The translations under genes were made by a program, and so were the position numbers. The notes under the pieces were generated by a model. The model had not been told where the DNA came from, did not search any database, and saw nothing but the letters and a program-made list of their open reading frames with translations. A stretch of 64,000 bases of DNA from Sclerodactyla briareus. Taxonomy: Eukaryota > Echinodermata > Holothuroidea > Dendrochirotida > Sclerodactylidae. The first letter of the stretch is position 1. Each line of letters begins with the position of its first letter. This document shows, piece after piece, positions 34,580-45,400 of the stretch. The stretch lies in contig JAODTK010000245.1 in assembly GCA_026419785.1 (NCBI GenBank), positions 62,001-126,000 of the forward strand, read 5' to 3'.

Positions 34580-34798
34580 AAAGTTAACCGAGTGAATAAC
34601 ACAATGGGTAGAAGCGTCGGCCTTCCACCCGGGAGATTGGGATTTCGAATCCCGGTAGGAGCATTTAAGGGTATACTAGCCTTCACGCTGGGCGGCGCAG
34701 CACAAGGGATCAGGGCAGGGACAAACGAGGGGGCAGGCAACTTGCGAGTTGCCGTGCTATGGGAAGCCGTGATGGACATTTCTCCCATATTTTTACCA
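34580..34798 (+). mobile_element. tRNA-derived SINE head
   Basis: A pol III box A-like TGGGTAGAAGCG lies at 34605-34616 and a box B-like GATTTCGAATCCC at 34641-34653. They are spaced as in a tRNA, although box B has one extra T. The body continues to about 34798 and is followed directly by an AT-rich minisatellite. Part of the body recurs in reverse orientation at about 47405-47455. The 159-aa plus frame at 34535-35014 reads through this element and the minisatellite and is not a host gene. Confidence 0.65.
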
Positions 34799-35155
34799 CG
34801 TATAGATTCGAATATATGCACGTTATATTCGATATATGCACGGAGTAATTCACAACAATCAGCGATCAGGCATATATACAAATTAGTCGAATATACCACC
34901 TTATATTCGAATATATACACGTATTCAATCAGAAGTTATGCACATATATATTCGAATATATCCACGTTTATATTCGAATATATCCACGTATATACGAATA
35001 TATGCAGTATATAGTCGAGATATATCCACGTATATCATTCGAATATTACACCGTATTGAAATCAAACCATCACAGCAGCGCGAGATAATATACAGTATTC
35101 TCCAAAGCGAATAATCCACGGATCATTCGAAGATATACACGTATTAAAATAAAAC
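34799..35155. repeat. ATATTCGAATATATNCACG minisatellite
   Basis: Variants of ATATTCGAATATATCCACG occur roughly ten times, with truncated units and a few spacer stretches. Each full unit contains the palindrome ATATTCGAATAT. The tract ends with AATAAAACCAATCA-type sequence near 35150. An opposite-orientation relative lies at 47040-47400. Confidence 0.85.
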
Positions 35156-35885
35156 CAATCAAGCAGACCTTGGGTCATCATTGCTGATCAAACTGACTGC
35201 CACAACCTACACACCCGTATCATCATGGCACTGCACGCGCAACAGAAAATAGATGAATAAATATTTCAAAACTGGCATTATTTCTCCCACCATTTTATCA
35301 TACCTTAACAAAAAATACATGAGAAGAGGGGAAAAAGGTCCTGCTTTAGAATATGCTGTAGTTTCTTCTTAAAAATAGGCGATTTGTGAGGTCAAAAATT
35401 AGTCATATCAGGGACGGACAGCCTGGGAATTCTGGGTCTGAAGTGTACGTTTAATTAACCCCCCATACCGGAACAGTGTTGTTCACTGGGTATACATAGG
35501 GGGATCACTCAAGTAAACTATAGACATCGCCTGGTAACCGCCAAGATGTATATCCCATAGAGAAGAGGTTGGACCGCTCTTGGTTATATCGCCACTTGCG
35601 ATCAATCAGAGGGTGGGACATTTTTTCGCCAGGTTTTTCATCAAGAAGCAGGGGCGTAGCGATCGGGGATGGTGGTGTGGGAGGGAGACACACTCCACAA
35701 TCATTGGTCACTGTCGGCAACTTTGGGGTGTGTCGGAAAAAAAAGAGGAAAGGGAGTCGGGAAGGATGGCGGCGATCAAGGGCGGTGGGGGGGGGGGGAT
35801 GGGGGGACATGTCCCCCAATATTTTGGTGGGGGGAACCCATTAATATCAAATATCCCACCCAATTATTTTGTACCAAAAAAAAAA
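35156..35885. other. unassigned; G-run-rich repeat-like patch 35645-35830
   Basis: The patch starts with AGGGGCGTAGCGATCGGGG and contains CTGTCGGCAACTTT, a run of about 13 G, and GGACATGTCCCCC followed by AATATTTT. The phrase GGACATGTCCCCC recurs near 49630. These look like copies of a G-rich interspersed repeat. Four overlapping frames in this patch are not genes. Confidence 0.45.
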
Positions 35886-35889
35886 AACG

Positions 35890-36870
35890 TGCTGCGCCGC
35901 TGTTATCCTGTCTTCAGTGAACATGAAATACAGGGGCCCAGTGTACAATAACTTTGTCGATTCTGGCAATATGATTTTGGCCTAAGCGTCATTTCAAGTG
36001 TGGAACATAAGGTAGGCCACGAGGAGCATTGGCTTAGGACTTGATGCAGTTCCACCCCCTCCCCCCCCCCCCCCCTCCGCCCAACTACAACAAATGACGG
36101 AATCCAATTGCCATTTTCTTAACACTTTGCACACATGTTCAAGTCACTTCTGATCCTTATTGTCGATTGGCTGCCAGCAAGAAGTGCTGTTTTAATAGGA
36201 GATGAAAGCTATAGGAACGAAAAACAACAGGGCAGGGGATGGCACATTAGTATGCGTGGGGGTGTAAGTGATTGGACGTATGGAACTATACCGGCGTGGA
36301 GCGGGCGAAACAATTATGAAGACGTGGGAAAATTGGGACGAAAATTTTGAGCGGGTAAACAAGGCCGAAATGCCGAAAAAAAAGCGATGCGCGCGCTGTT
36401 TTCTGTCTTTTCCGTTTCATGTATAATCAGATGATACAGGGGCCCACGTGTACAATAAATTTTTCAGATTCTAGACAAATATGATTCTGTTTTTTTTTCC
36501 ATACGTGTCATCTTCAAGTTGTGGTGTTGAACATATAGGTAGGCCACGAGTCTAATTGATTTTAGGACTTGATTTACATGTCCCCCCCCCCCTCCCACTA
36601 CAACAAGCCGGAATCCAACTGCCATTTTCTAACACGACAAAGGTTTGGTCTTCCTTCTGCATCATTATTGTTCAATTGGCGTTGCCCGCCTGACGTGCTG
36701 TTTTAATGAGAGATTTAAAGTTCTATGTAACGAAAAACACAGGGCAGGGGATCGTGCACATTAAGTATGTATAGGGGTTTAGTTGATGACGTAGGGAAAC
36801 ATACAGGCGCGTGGGAAAATTTGGACGGAAATTTTGAGCGGAAAATAATCTGAAAAAAAATGACCAAATG
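35890..36870. repeat. ~500-bp tandem duplication, two copies
   Basis: The two copies share ACAGGGGCCCA (35930 and 36436), GTAGGCCACGAG, GACTTGAT, a C-run, CTACAACAA, GGAATCCAA(T/C)TGCCATTTTCT, GTGCTGTTTTAAT, ACAGGGCAGGGGAT and AAATTTTGAGCGG (36341 and 36829). The period is 490-506 bp. Most differences are indels, including the C-run length. Confidence 0.85.
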
Positions 36871-36909
36871 GTCTGCTGACGGCTCAATTCCTTTCAATCA
36901 AATGCCCGA

Positions 36910-37790
36910 AAAATGCCCACAATTTCATGACAGTGATGTTCAAGCAAATTTCAAATCGGCGGCCCAGCCTCCAAACCCAATGGAAGGGGCTCGATGGAAT
37001 CTCGCTAAGACATGGCTATGGTAGAATGGAGACCACGATGAAGAAATGAAGGATTAACTCGATCCGTGTTCGGAAAATTTACTGTCAATTTCAAGGTGAT
37101 GCATACTGCCAAATTGTCGCGGGAAGTGCGCTCCCTGCAATCGAGGGAGGAGGTGTTCTGTAAGACATTTTCTTGGACGGTACGCGCAAACTGATGGTGG
37201 CGCGAATGTGTTAATGAATAAACGAGTAGATCAGATCTTCAAGGTTGTTTCTTGAGATAAACATTTCAGAAATGTATTGTCAATTTGGGAGATGTTGCTT
37301 AATGCCATAAGACCCATGGGAAAGTACCGATCCGACAATCTGGGGGATTCGCCAGGCTCAAATTTCATGGGTACCTATACGGACCATGATGCTGGCCCAA
37401 TTGTCAAGGAATAAAACATAATTGGTTCCTTAGAGAGAACGTTTATTTGAATACAAATTTCTGAAACATTACTACTGCCATTTAAAAACCGATGCTAACT
37501 GCCATACAGTGCGGGAATTGCAGTTCCCTGCAATCTCAGGGGTCGGTAAAACGAACATGCCCCTTGTACGCTACGCGTCCACTGATGTGTCGCTGGCCGA
37601 ATTGCAAGGAATACACATCGATCAGTTCCTTCCAGCACGTTGCTAGGAATATGAATTCTGAAAAGTTGTTGCCAATTTTAGGGACCTTGCTTAACTTGCC
37701 ATACGTCGAGAAAATGCCGTTTCTTCAGTCTGTAAAACTGAAAAATTTCCTTGTCCGCTACGCGAACTCATGTAGGCTCGCTTAGATGGT
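36910..37790. repeat. 197-bp subrepeat ladder at the left edge of the 2-kb array
   Basis: A TGCCATA/TGCCAAA landmark recurs at 37107, 37303, 37500 and 37697, with spacings of 196, 197 and 197 bp. Each is preceded by an AATTT(C)TGAAA..TTG.CAATTT..G phrase. Some are followed by GCAGTTCCCTGCAATC and TACGCGCAAACTGATGG-like text. The subunits are strongly diverged from each other. The last subunit lies inside the first 1.98-kb unit. Confidence 0.7.
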
Positions 37791-40700
37791 GTTACCCTCC
37801 ATAAGTATGTCCCCCAATATTCAACACCGATCGCCCCCTGTGGGAGAAAAGGAGAACGGGAGGTTGCTTTATCGGTTCTTCTAGTTCCAGTTCTCCATTG
37901 ATAAACTCATTTACTAATCCTTTCACCCGACGACTGCTTCGCTGCTAATTGCAAAAATGTCGAAAATAAACGATAACAGCAAAGCCACAGTATAGTAATG
38001 AGATTGAAGGCCCCGCATCGACTGCAGCCCACGAGTCGGGGGATGCGAGGCGCGCCCAGGCTAATACCAACGGCAGGTCAATTACTAGCCATAATCCAAT
38101 TTGTACGTGTTTCTGGCTAGATTGACTCAACCTCCGTGTGATGCTTTAACCAATACCAAAATGGAAATGGGTAAGAGACGGGGAACAGTAATGAGTCACT
38201 GCGCTCTGGTAAATGCGACAGTGACTGTGAACGGGAATCGTACCATGACAGTAAGCCAAAACGTCCATATGGAATGCTCCAATAATATGACAAAAATTAT
38301 AGGTACGAAAAGTAAAAAAATCTCGGTTGGACAATGGCAGTTGTAAAATCCAGGGGGACACTACCTCCCCTTAGACCCCTCCGAAACTTCGATCAATACC
38401 GTCCCCCCCCCCCCCCCAACGATCACCTGAATCCTACCAACGCCACTGGGATTGCGACGGGTTGAGCACAGGGCACTTTGAAAGCCAAATTCCGATTTGT
38501 ATAATTTAGTTAATAATATTACCGGCATGCAATGTTTTCTTCGTTATCCAATCAATTCTCCTTCTGCCGACTGCCATTAAATGTAAATCGAAAATGGAAT
38601 TCTACTCCGCCAACTTATTAATTTGAACACCAGATAGCATTCTGAAGACGTTTCAATAAACCCTAAAATTTTGGAACCCTTCCCCAATATCATTTCAACA
38701 TTTATAGATCTGTCGGAAATTACAAAACCCACCACCCACAAATGAACCCCTCGCTACGTCCTGGTCAGAAGGGGACATATATGACCCAGGGGAAGGTGGG
38801 AGGGGGTTCCAGTGCACACACTATGCTCCGAAATATGCAAATGTGTATGTAAAATCAGTTCTGTCAGGCACTGTCAGAACATTCGAAATAGCGTTTGGGT
38901 GGGGTTCCTATGGGACGACGAAATTATGGTATGAAACAGGATCGTGTGTTTCGAAAACTTGCAAAACTGGAAGGAAGGAAGTCATTTTACCCGAGAAGTT
39001 TAATATGACTGCCGGGTTGGGCCGAATGGGACAGAAAAAAGTTGATCTCAAAAATGATCGCCATGCTCAGAACCGCGCAAATCCCCACAGAGCAATATTA
39101 CCGGGCACTGATGCCCAATTAGGGGAAGTGATAGTGATAAAAAAACACAAAAAAACACAAAAAACAACAAAAACAACAAACTATGGGAGGGAAAGACTAT
39201 TTACTCCAAAAAAAAACTAGAGTCATGTACAAACCCACTATCAATTCAGTTCGTTGAAAATCCGAGATGGTCGCCGCCCACAGTGTGTCGGGAATGCCCA
39301 CATTCGGATCTCATTCAGATATTTCGTAAGGGTGAAAATGTGTGCAAAGTCTGAAAGTCTCGTGTCAATCGGCATTGCGTTTAGACGGTTAAGCGGTATT
39401 GCGTTAACACGAAAATCCTCCGGCGGCGGCGGGAGACGACCGTATGTTTGAAACCATAATATCCCAAAGTGGGGCTATAATAGACTTATTCGCGCACAAC
39501 ACTGAAATGAAAGGGGAAGAGGGAGAATGAGTTTGAAGGAAAAAATTCATTTTATCGCGTCCATGTGGTGGCGGCGGCCCGACCGAATTCGCAAGGGAAT
39601 ACACATCGATCACGTTACTTTCAAGAACGTTGCTAGGAATATGAATTCTGAAATTTATTGCAATTTAGGGAGGGACTGCTTACTGCCATACGTCCGAGAA
39701 ATGCAGTTCCTTCAGTCTGTAAAAACTGAAAATTTCCTTGTCCGCTACGCGCAAACTCATGGTCGCGCTCCGTAGGATGGTGCTACCCTCATAATTAGTC
39801 CCCATATTCAAACACTGATCGCCGCCCCGGCTGGGAGAAAAGGAGAACGGGAGGGTTGCTTTATCGGTTATTTCTATTTTCCAGTTCTCCATTTGATAAA
39901 CTCATTTACTAATCCTTTCACCCGGACGCCTGCGATTGAAAACCTGGTCGGGAAACTAATGATAACAGCACAAGCCACCAGTATAGTACATGAGATTGAA
40001 GGCCCCGCATAAACAGTCCACGAGTCGGAGGATGCGGCGCGCCCCAGGCTAATACCAAATGGTCAGTGTCAATTTTTTTTTTTTTTTTTTTTTTTACTAG
40101 CCTCTATAATTTGACGTGTTTTCTGACTAAATTGATCAACCTCGGTGATGTTTGAAAACCAATGACAAGGGAAATGAGGTAAGTAAGAGGACGGGGACAG
40201 TAATGAGTCAACTGCGTCTTGGTAAATGCGACACGTGACTGTGAACGATCGTACCATGCACAGTAGCCCAAACAGTGCCTAGGAATGCCTTCAATAGCAT
40301 GACAAAAATTATAGGACGAAAAAGTAAAAAACATCTAGGGGGGGTTGGACAATGGCAGTTGTAAAAATCCAGGGGGACACGACTCCCCTTTATTATAGAC
40401 CCATCCGAACTTCGATCAAAACCAGGCCCCCCCCCCCCCCACGATCACCTGAATCCTACCAACGCCACTGATTGCGACGGGTTTAGCACAAGAGTCACTT
40501 TGCTAAGCCAAATTCCGTTTGTATAATTTAGTACTAATATATACCGGCACATACAAAGATTTTATTCGTTATCCAATCAATTTTCTTCTGCGACTGCATG
40601 AAAAGTTATAATATCGGAAAATGGATTCTACTCGCCAACTTGATTGAATATGCACCAGATAGCATCTGAAGGGACGTTTCAAAACCTAAATTTTGGACCC

Positions 40701-43520
40701 TTCCCCCATATCAGTCAACATTTACAGATTTGTCGGCAAATAAAAAAAACCCACACCACCAAACTGAACCCCCTCGCTAGTCATGGTCCCCCAAGGGGGA
40801 AGGGGAATATATGACCCAGGGAGGTGGGAGGTGTTCCAGTTCCAGTGCACACACTATGCTCCGAAAATATGCAAATGTAGTAAAATCAGTTCTGTCAGCT
40901 GCAGAAATCGCAATAAAGCCGTGAGGTGGGGTCTATGGGACGAAATAGGTATGAAAAGTGTTTGTTCGCAACTTTGCAAAACGGAAGGAAGTCATCGACC
41001 CGATAGTTAATATGACTGCGGGTTGGGCCAAGGGGACAGAAAAAAGTGATCTCAAAACGATCGCATGCCGCGAAACGCGAAATACCCACATGAGCCAATT
41101 ACCGGGCCACTGATGCCACAATAGTGAAAGTGATAAGGATAGTGATAAAAAACACAAAAAAACAAAAAAACAAACAAACAAAAAAACTTGAAAAACTACA
41201 TGGGAGGTAAGACTTTTTACTCCAAAAACTAGGGAGTAATTGTACAAAAAATATCAATTCAGTTCGGTGAAAATCCGGATGTCGCCGCCACAGTGGTGTC
41301 GGGATGCCCACATTCGGACTATCAGAATATTAGTAAGGGTGAAACCTTGGTGCAAAGTCTGAGTCTGTGTCAACGGACATTGCGTATTCAATGTTAGAGC
41401 GTTAGTGCGGTACCACGACAAATCCCTCCGGCGGCGCGGAGACGACCGTAGGTTGAAACCATAATATCCCAAAGTGGGGCTATTGAAATATACTTATTCG
41501 CCCAACACTGAAATGACAGGGGAGAATGAGTTTTGAAGGAAATTAATTCTTTTATCGCGTCCACTGATGGTGACGGCTGGTCCGATTGCAGGAATTACAC
41601 ATCGATCAGTTCCATCAAGAAGGTTGCTAGGAATATGAATAGAAATTGATTGCCAATTTTGGGAATTGGCTTATGCCATACGGTCCGAGAAATGCCTTTT
41701 TCCTTCGTCTGTAAAAACTGAAATGCCTTGTCCGCTACGCGCAAACTCATGGTAGCAGCTCCGCTTAGATGCTGTACCCTCATAATTATGTCCCCCAATA
41801 TTCAAACAGATCCCGCCCCTGCTGGCGAAAAGGAGAAAGAACGGGAGGTGATTATCGGGGATTTTTTTCCAGTCTCCTTTGATAAACTCATTTACTAATC
41901 CTGTCACCGACGCCTGCTAATTAAAAAACCTGTCGGGCAATTAACTGCTCACAGGCAAAGCCAACCCGTATGGAATGAGATTGAAGGCCCCGCTAGCTGC
42001 AGCCCACGAGTCGGCCGGATGCGGGCGCGCCACAGGCTAAAACAATGGCAGTGTCAATACTAGCCTATATCCAATGTACGGGTTTTGTCTAAATTGACTC
42101 AACCTCAGTGTGATGTTTTAAACCAAGACAAATGGAAATGGGTAAGAGACGGTGACAGTAATGCGTCCTGCGCTCTTGGTAAATGCGACACGTGACTGTG
42201 AACGAATCGTAACCATGCACAGAGCCCAAACAGATGCCATATGGAATGCTCCAATATCACATGACCAAAAATTATTAATTAGGTACGAAAAGTAATAAAA
42301 TCTAGGCGTTGGACAATGGCAGTTGTACAATCCAGGGGCGGGACACTACCTCCCCTTTAGACCCCTCCGAACTTCGATCAATAACGTCCCCCCCCCCCCC
42401 CCCACGGATCACCTGAATCCTACCAAGGCCATGATTGCGACGGGTGAGCACATAGAGTCACTTTGCGAAGCCAAATTCCGATTTGTATAATTTAGTTACT
42501 AATATAATACCGCATACAATATTTTCTCCGTAATCCAATCAATTCTTCTTCTTGCCGACTGCCATGAAAGAATATCGAAAATTGGAATTCTCCTCCGCCA
42601 CAAACTTTGATGAAATTATGCACCAGATGCTCTGAAGGACGTGTCAAAACCTAAAAATTGGACCCTTCCCCCATATCAGTCACACTTATAGATCTGTCGG
42701 CATAATAAAACAAAAACCCACACCCCCAACTGAAACCCTCGCGACGTCCTGGCAGAAGGGGACATATAGACACCAGGGTGGTGGGAGGTTGGTTCCAGTG
42801 CAAACACACGATGCTACGCAATATCCAATCGTAGTAAATCAGTTCTGTAGAATGTCAGAAATTCGAATAGCCGTTGGGTGGGGGCCTATGGGACGAAATT
42901 ATGTATGAAAACTGAAATTGATAGGTTTGTTGCCGAAATTGCAAAAACTGGAAGGAATGTCCATTTACCCGAGAAGTAATAGACTGCCGGGTGGGACGAA
43001 TGGGAACCAGAAAAAAGTTGATCTCAAAACGATCGCCATGCCTCGAAAGCGCAAATACCCCACATGAGCAATTTAACCGGGCACTGATGCCCCAATAGTG
43101 AAAGTGATGTTGTAAAAAAACAAAAAAAAACAAAAACAAAACAAACAAAAAACATATGGGAGGGAAGACTATTTACTCCAAAACACTAGGGAGTCATCTG
43201 TTACAAAACACTATGATTCAGTTTCGTTTGAACATCCGAGATGGTCGGCCGGCCACAGTGGTGTCAGGGATGCACACATTCGGGACCTCATAGATATTTC
43301 GTAAGGGTGAACATGTGTGCAAAGTTGAAAGTCTCGTGTCAATCGGACATTGCGTTAGACTGTTAGAGCGTTATTGCGTTAACACGAAACTCTTCTGGCG
43401 ACGGCGTAGACGAGTATGTTGAAACAATTAATATCCCCAAAGTGGGGATTATAATAATATACTTATTCGCCCAACACTGAAATGACGGGAGATGAGTTTG
43501 AAGGAAATTAATTCTTTTAT
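37574..43520. repeat. 1.98-kb tandem array, three copies
   Basis: Three head-to-tail units start at the landmark CGCGTCCA(CTGATG), at 37574, 39556 and 41556, and the third ends near 43520. Unit lengths are about 1982, 2000 and 1965 bp. Shared landmarks appear in each unit. They include ATACACATCGATCA, AATTTCCTTGTCCGCTACGCG, AACGGGAGG, CCCACGAGTCGG, TTGGACAATGGCAGTTGTA, a long C-run (about 38403, 40427 and 42389), CACCTGAATCCTACCAA, AAAAAACACAAA-like A-rich text and TTCGTAAGGGTGAA. No frame is conserved across units, so the short frames inside (for example 38101-38346 and 38843-39220) are not genes. The unit behaves like a long satellite or a local segmental duplication. Confidence 0.95.
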
Positions 43521-43990
43521 CAGGGGGTGGCGATGGATCACAATCTATTGTTGCTCGGCTGTGCATCGAAATGGAAATTGCTGTTTTTTGTTAGTGAGGG
43601 GCGGGGGGGGTTCCCTGGAAAACCAGTTGTGCAGGAAATATTTTTTGTGTCTTCTAACCGTCTCATTTAATGTTCCGGAAATTGTGGATAAAGGACCGGA
43701 GTTGAATTTATTAAGAAGGGATCATACGCGGACGACCAAAGATGACAGGGAAGGCAGGTGGGGAGGAGTCCCGAAAGGTTCAATTGAGGAGGGAGGATGC
43801 CCCGATTAGAGCATGTGAGAAACCAGTGCGGTAGCCGGTTAATTGACCTTCAAACGAACTGGTCTGATGACGCCCCCTGTCAAGAAAAGGCTATGCATAA
43901 CCAGGAAAATTACAAGGAGTTTCAGAGTGTGGATTTTTTTTTGAGTTGTTCGAAGAGAATATGAGTTGGGAAAGGACATGGCATACCCAA
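43521..43990. other. unassigned sequence right of the array
   Basis: Similarity to the array unit stops abruptly after TTCTTTTATC near 43520. A 105-aa frame at 43492-43809 starts in the array and reads through a G-run. I do not consider it a gene. Confidence 0.45.
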
Positions 43991-43997
43991 TTTTCTC

Positions 43998-44222
43998 AAA
44001 AAGTAAATTATATATAATAAAATTAAAAAAACGAAAAAAATAATATATATAATATATATATCTATATATATAAGATATATAATATATTATATATATATAT
44101 AGATAATATATATATTTTATTTTATGTTGTTTTTTTATATATATATATATATTCTATATATATATATATTAGATATATATTATATATATATCTAATATAT
44201 ATTATATCATTATATATATTTT
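43998..44222. repeat. AT-rich microsatellite
   Basis: TATA-type dinucleotide repeats are mixed with TATCTA and ATTTTATTTTATG interruptions over about 220 bp. Confidence 0.9.
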
Positions 44223-44984
44223 AATTAACGGCGTAAAAAATCGCAGAGGCTAAAGAGGAAAGGGAGACCCCCTTCCTCGAACCCCTTCCCAAGATCACAA
44301 CTCACAGCACAATTGGCCCGGGACAATTTTGCCCCCATCATGAAAACGCTGCGCCGCTTAGAGTGACAATGGCCAACCCTGTTGCCAGGATACTTAGGAC
44401 CTATTCATGAATACAAATGATATCATTTCTCATGCTGTTGCCTATACAGATAGTAATAATACAGCATAAGGCCTAATTGAGGGGATTGTGATGGTATTCA
44501 CATATGGTACTTACTGGATAAATGATTTTGAGAGCAGCCTCACTATAGCCGGCGTAGAAGGCACACTGGTCATGTAAACATCAACTCCGATTTGGTGTCT
44601 TATATCTCGTATATTTAGGAAACCCGAACTTAGAAAAACAAGACACAACACTGTGGTCGCGATTCCTGCCATGGCTGACAGGCTAGTGGCTACTAAGGCC
44701 AAACAGAAAAAAACATACCCCCATTAGATTATTGTCGGTTTTAATATCAAAAATTCCTTTTATAGAGTCGCCCAATCAAATATATCATTCCCTTCGTTCT
44801 CTGCCACTCTGTGGTATTCACATTTACCCTGCCTGGTATATATATCAGGGAACTGGGCCACAATGGTAAAATATTTTTTAAACCTATGACACAAGCATTC
44901 ACATGTGATGAGTGGTGGCATCGCAGGTGGCCAAACAACATTGTCATAAGTTTCAACACGAAATGTAGGCTGCAATGCATAGCG
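44223..44984. other. unassigned non-coding sequence
   Basis: A minus-strand 63-aa frame at 44511-44702 has hydrophobic stretches but no recognisable motif. Frames at 44747-45083 on both strands overlap a dispersed repeat. I see no gene. Confidence 0.35.
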
Positions 44985-45400
44985 AAACTACAGCAGTTCG
45001 CCAAGACGAACAAAAACTTTCCATTACAACATCCCTTTCTAACAAGTGTCGTGCCAAGATGTCAAATGCAAACGCAAATTTAAAAACATTCCAGTTTTTC
45101 AGGCTGTATGACCTTTCACACATGTGCTTCCTTGATGATAGCTTTGTGAAGAAAGTGTTGGATTAAATAGTCTAATTCACTTTATGGGTTGTCTCAACAA
45201 GAGGATCTGGTCATCACAAAAAATTGCAATCATGTTCACAAAGTCGAGAGGTCAAACGAGGTCAGAAGGTCAAATGAGGTCAATAGGTGACCAGATGGCA
45301 GTGGCCCAGACGAACAAAATTTCATTACGACAGCCCCTCTAAAATGTACATTGCCACGATTATATAAGAATTGTACTATTGTGACCGTAATGACTTGACC
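44985..45400. repeat. dispersed repeat carrying an AGGTCA ladder
   Basis: The phrase AGACGAACAAAA(A/T)TT(T)CATTAC followed by a CATTGCCACGATTATATAA-type or GTCGTGCCAAGATGTC-type sequence occurs at 45012-45062 and 45309-45370. It recurs at 63802-63862. Between the first two lie AGGTCA words at 45249, 45259, 45267 and 45277, plus AGGTGA at 45285. The family is thus present at both 45 kb and 63.7 kb. I cannot assign it to a known transposon. Confidence 0.6.

Noticed and set aside
34600..34670. Possible functional tRNA gene
   Set aside because: Box A and B are degenerate, box B has an extra base and the arms do not pair. It is a SINE head.
34535..35014. 159-aa plus-strand ORF
   Set aside because: It reads through a SINE head into an ATATTCGAATATAT minisatellite. 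It is not protein-like beyond that.
38101..39220. ORFs of 81 and 125 aa inside the 2-kb array
   Set aside because: The frames are not preserved in the other two units.
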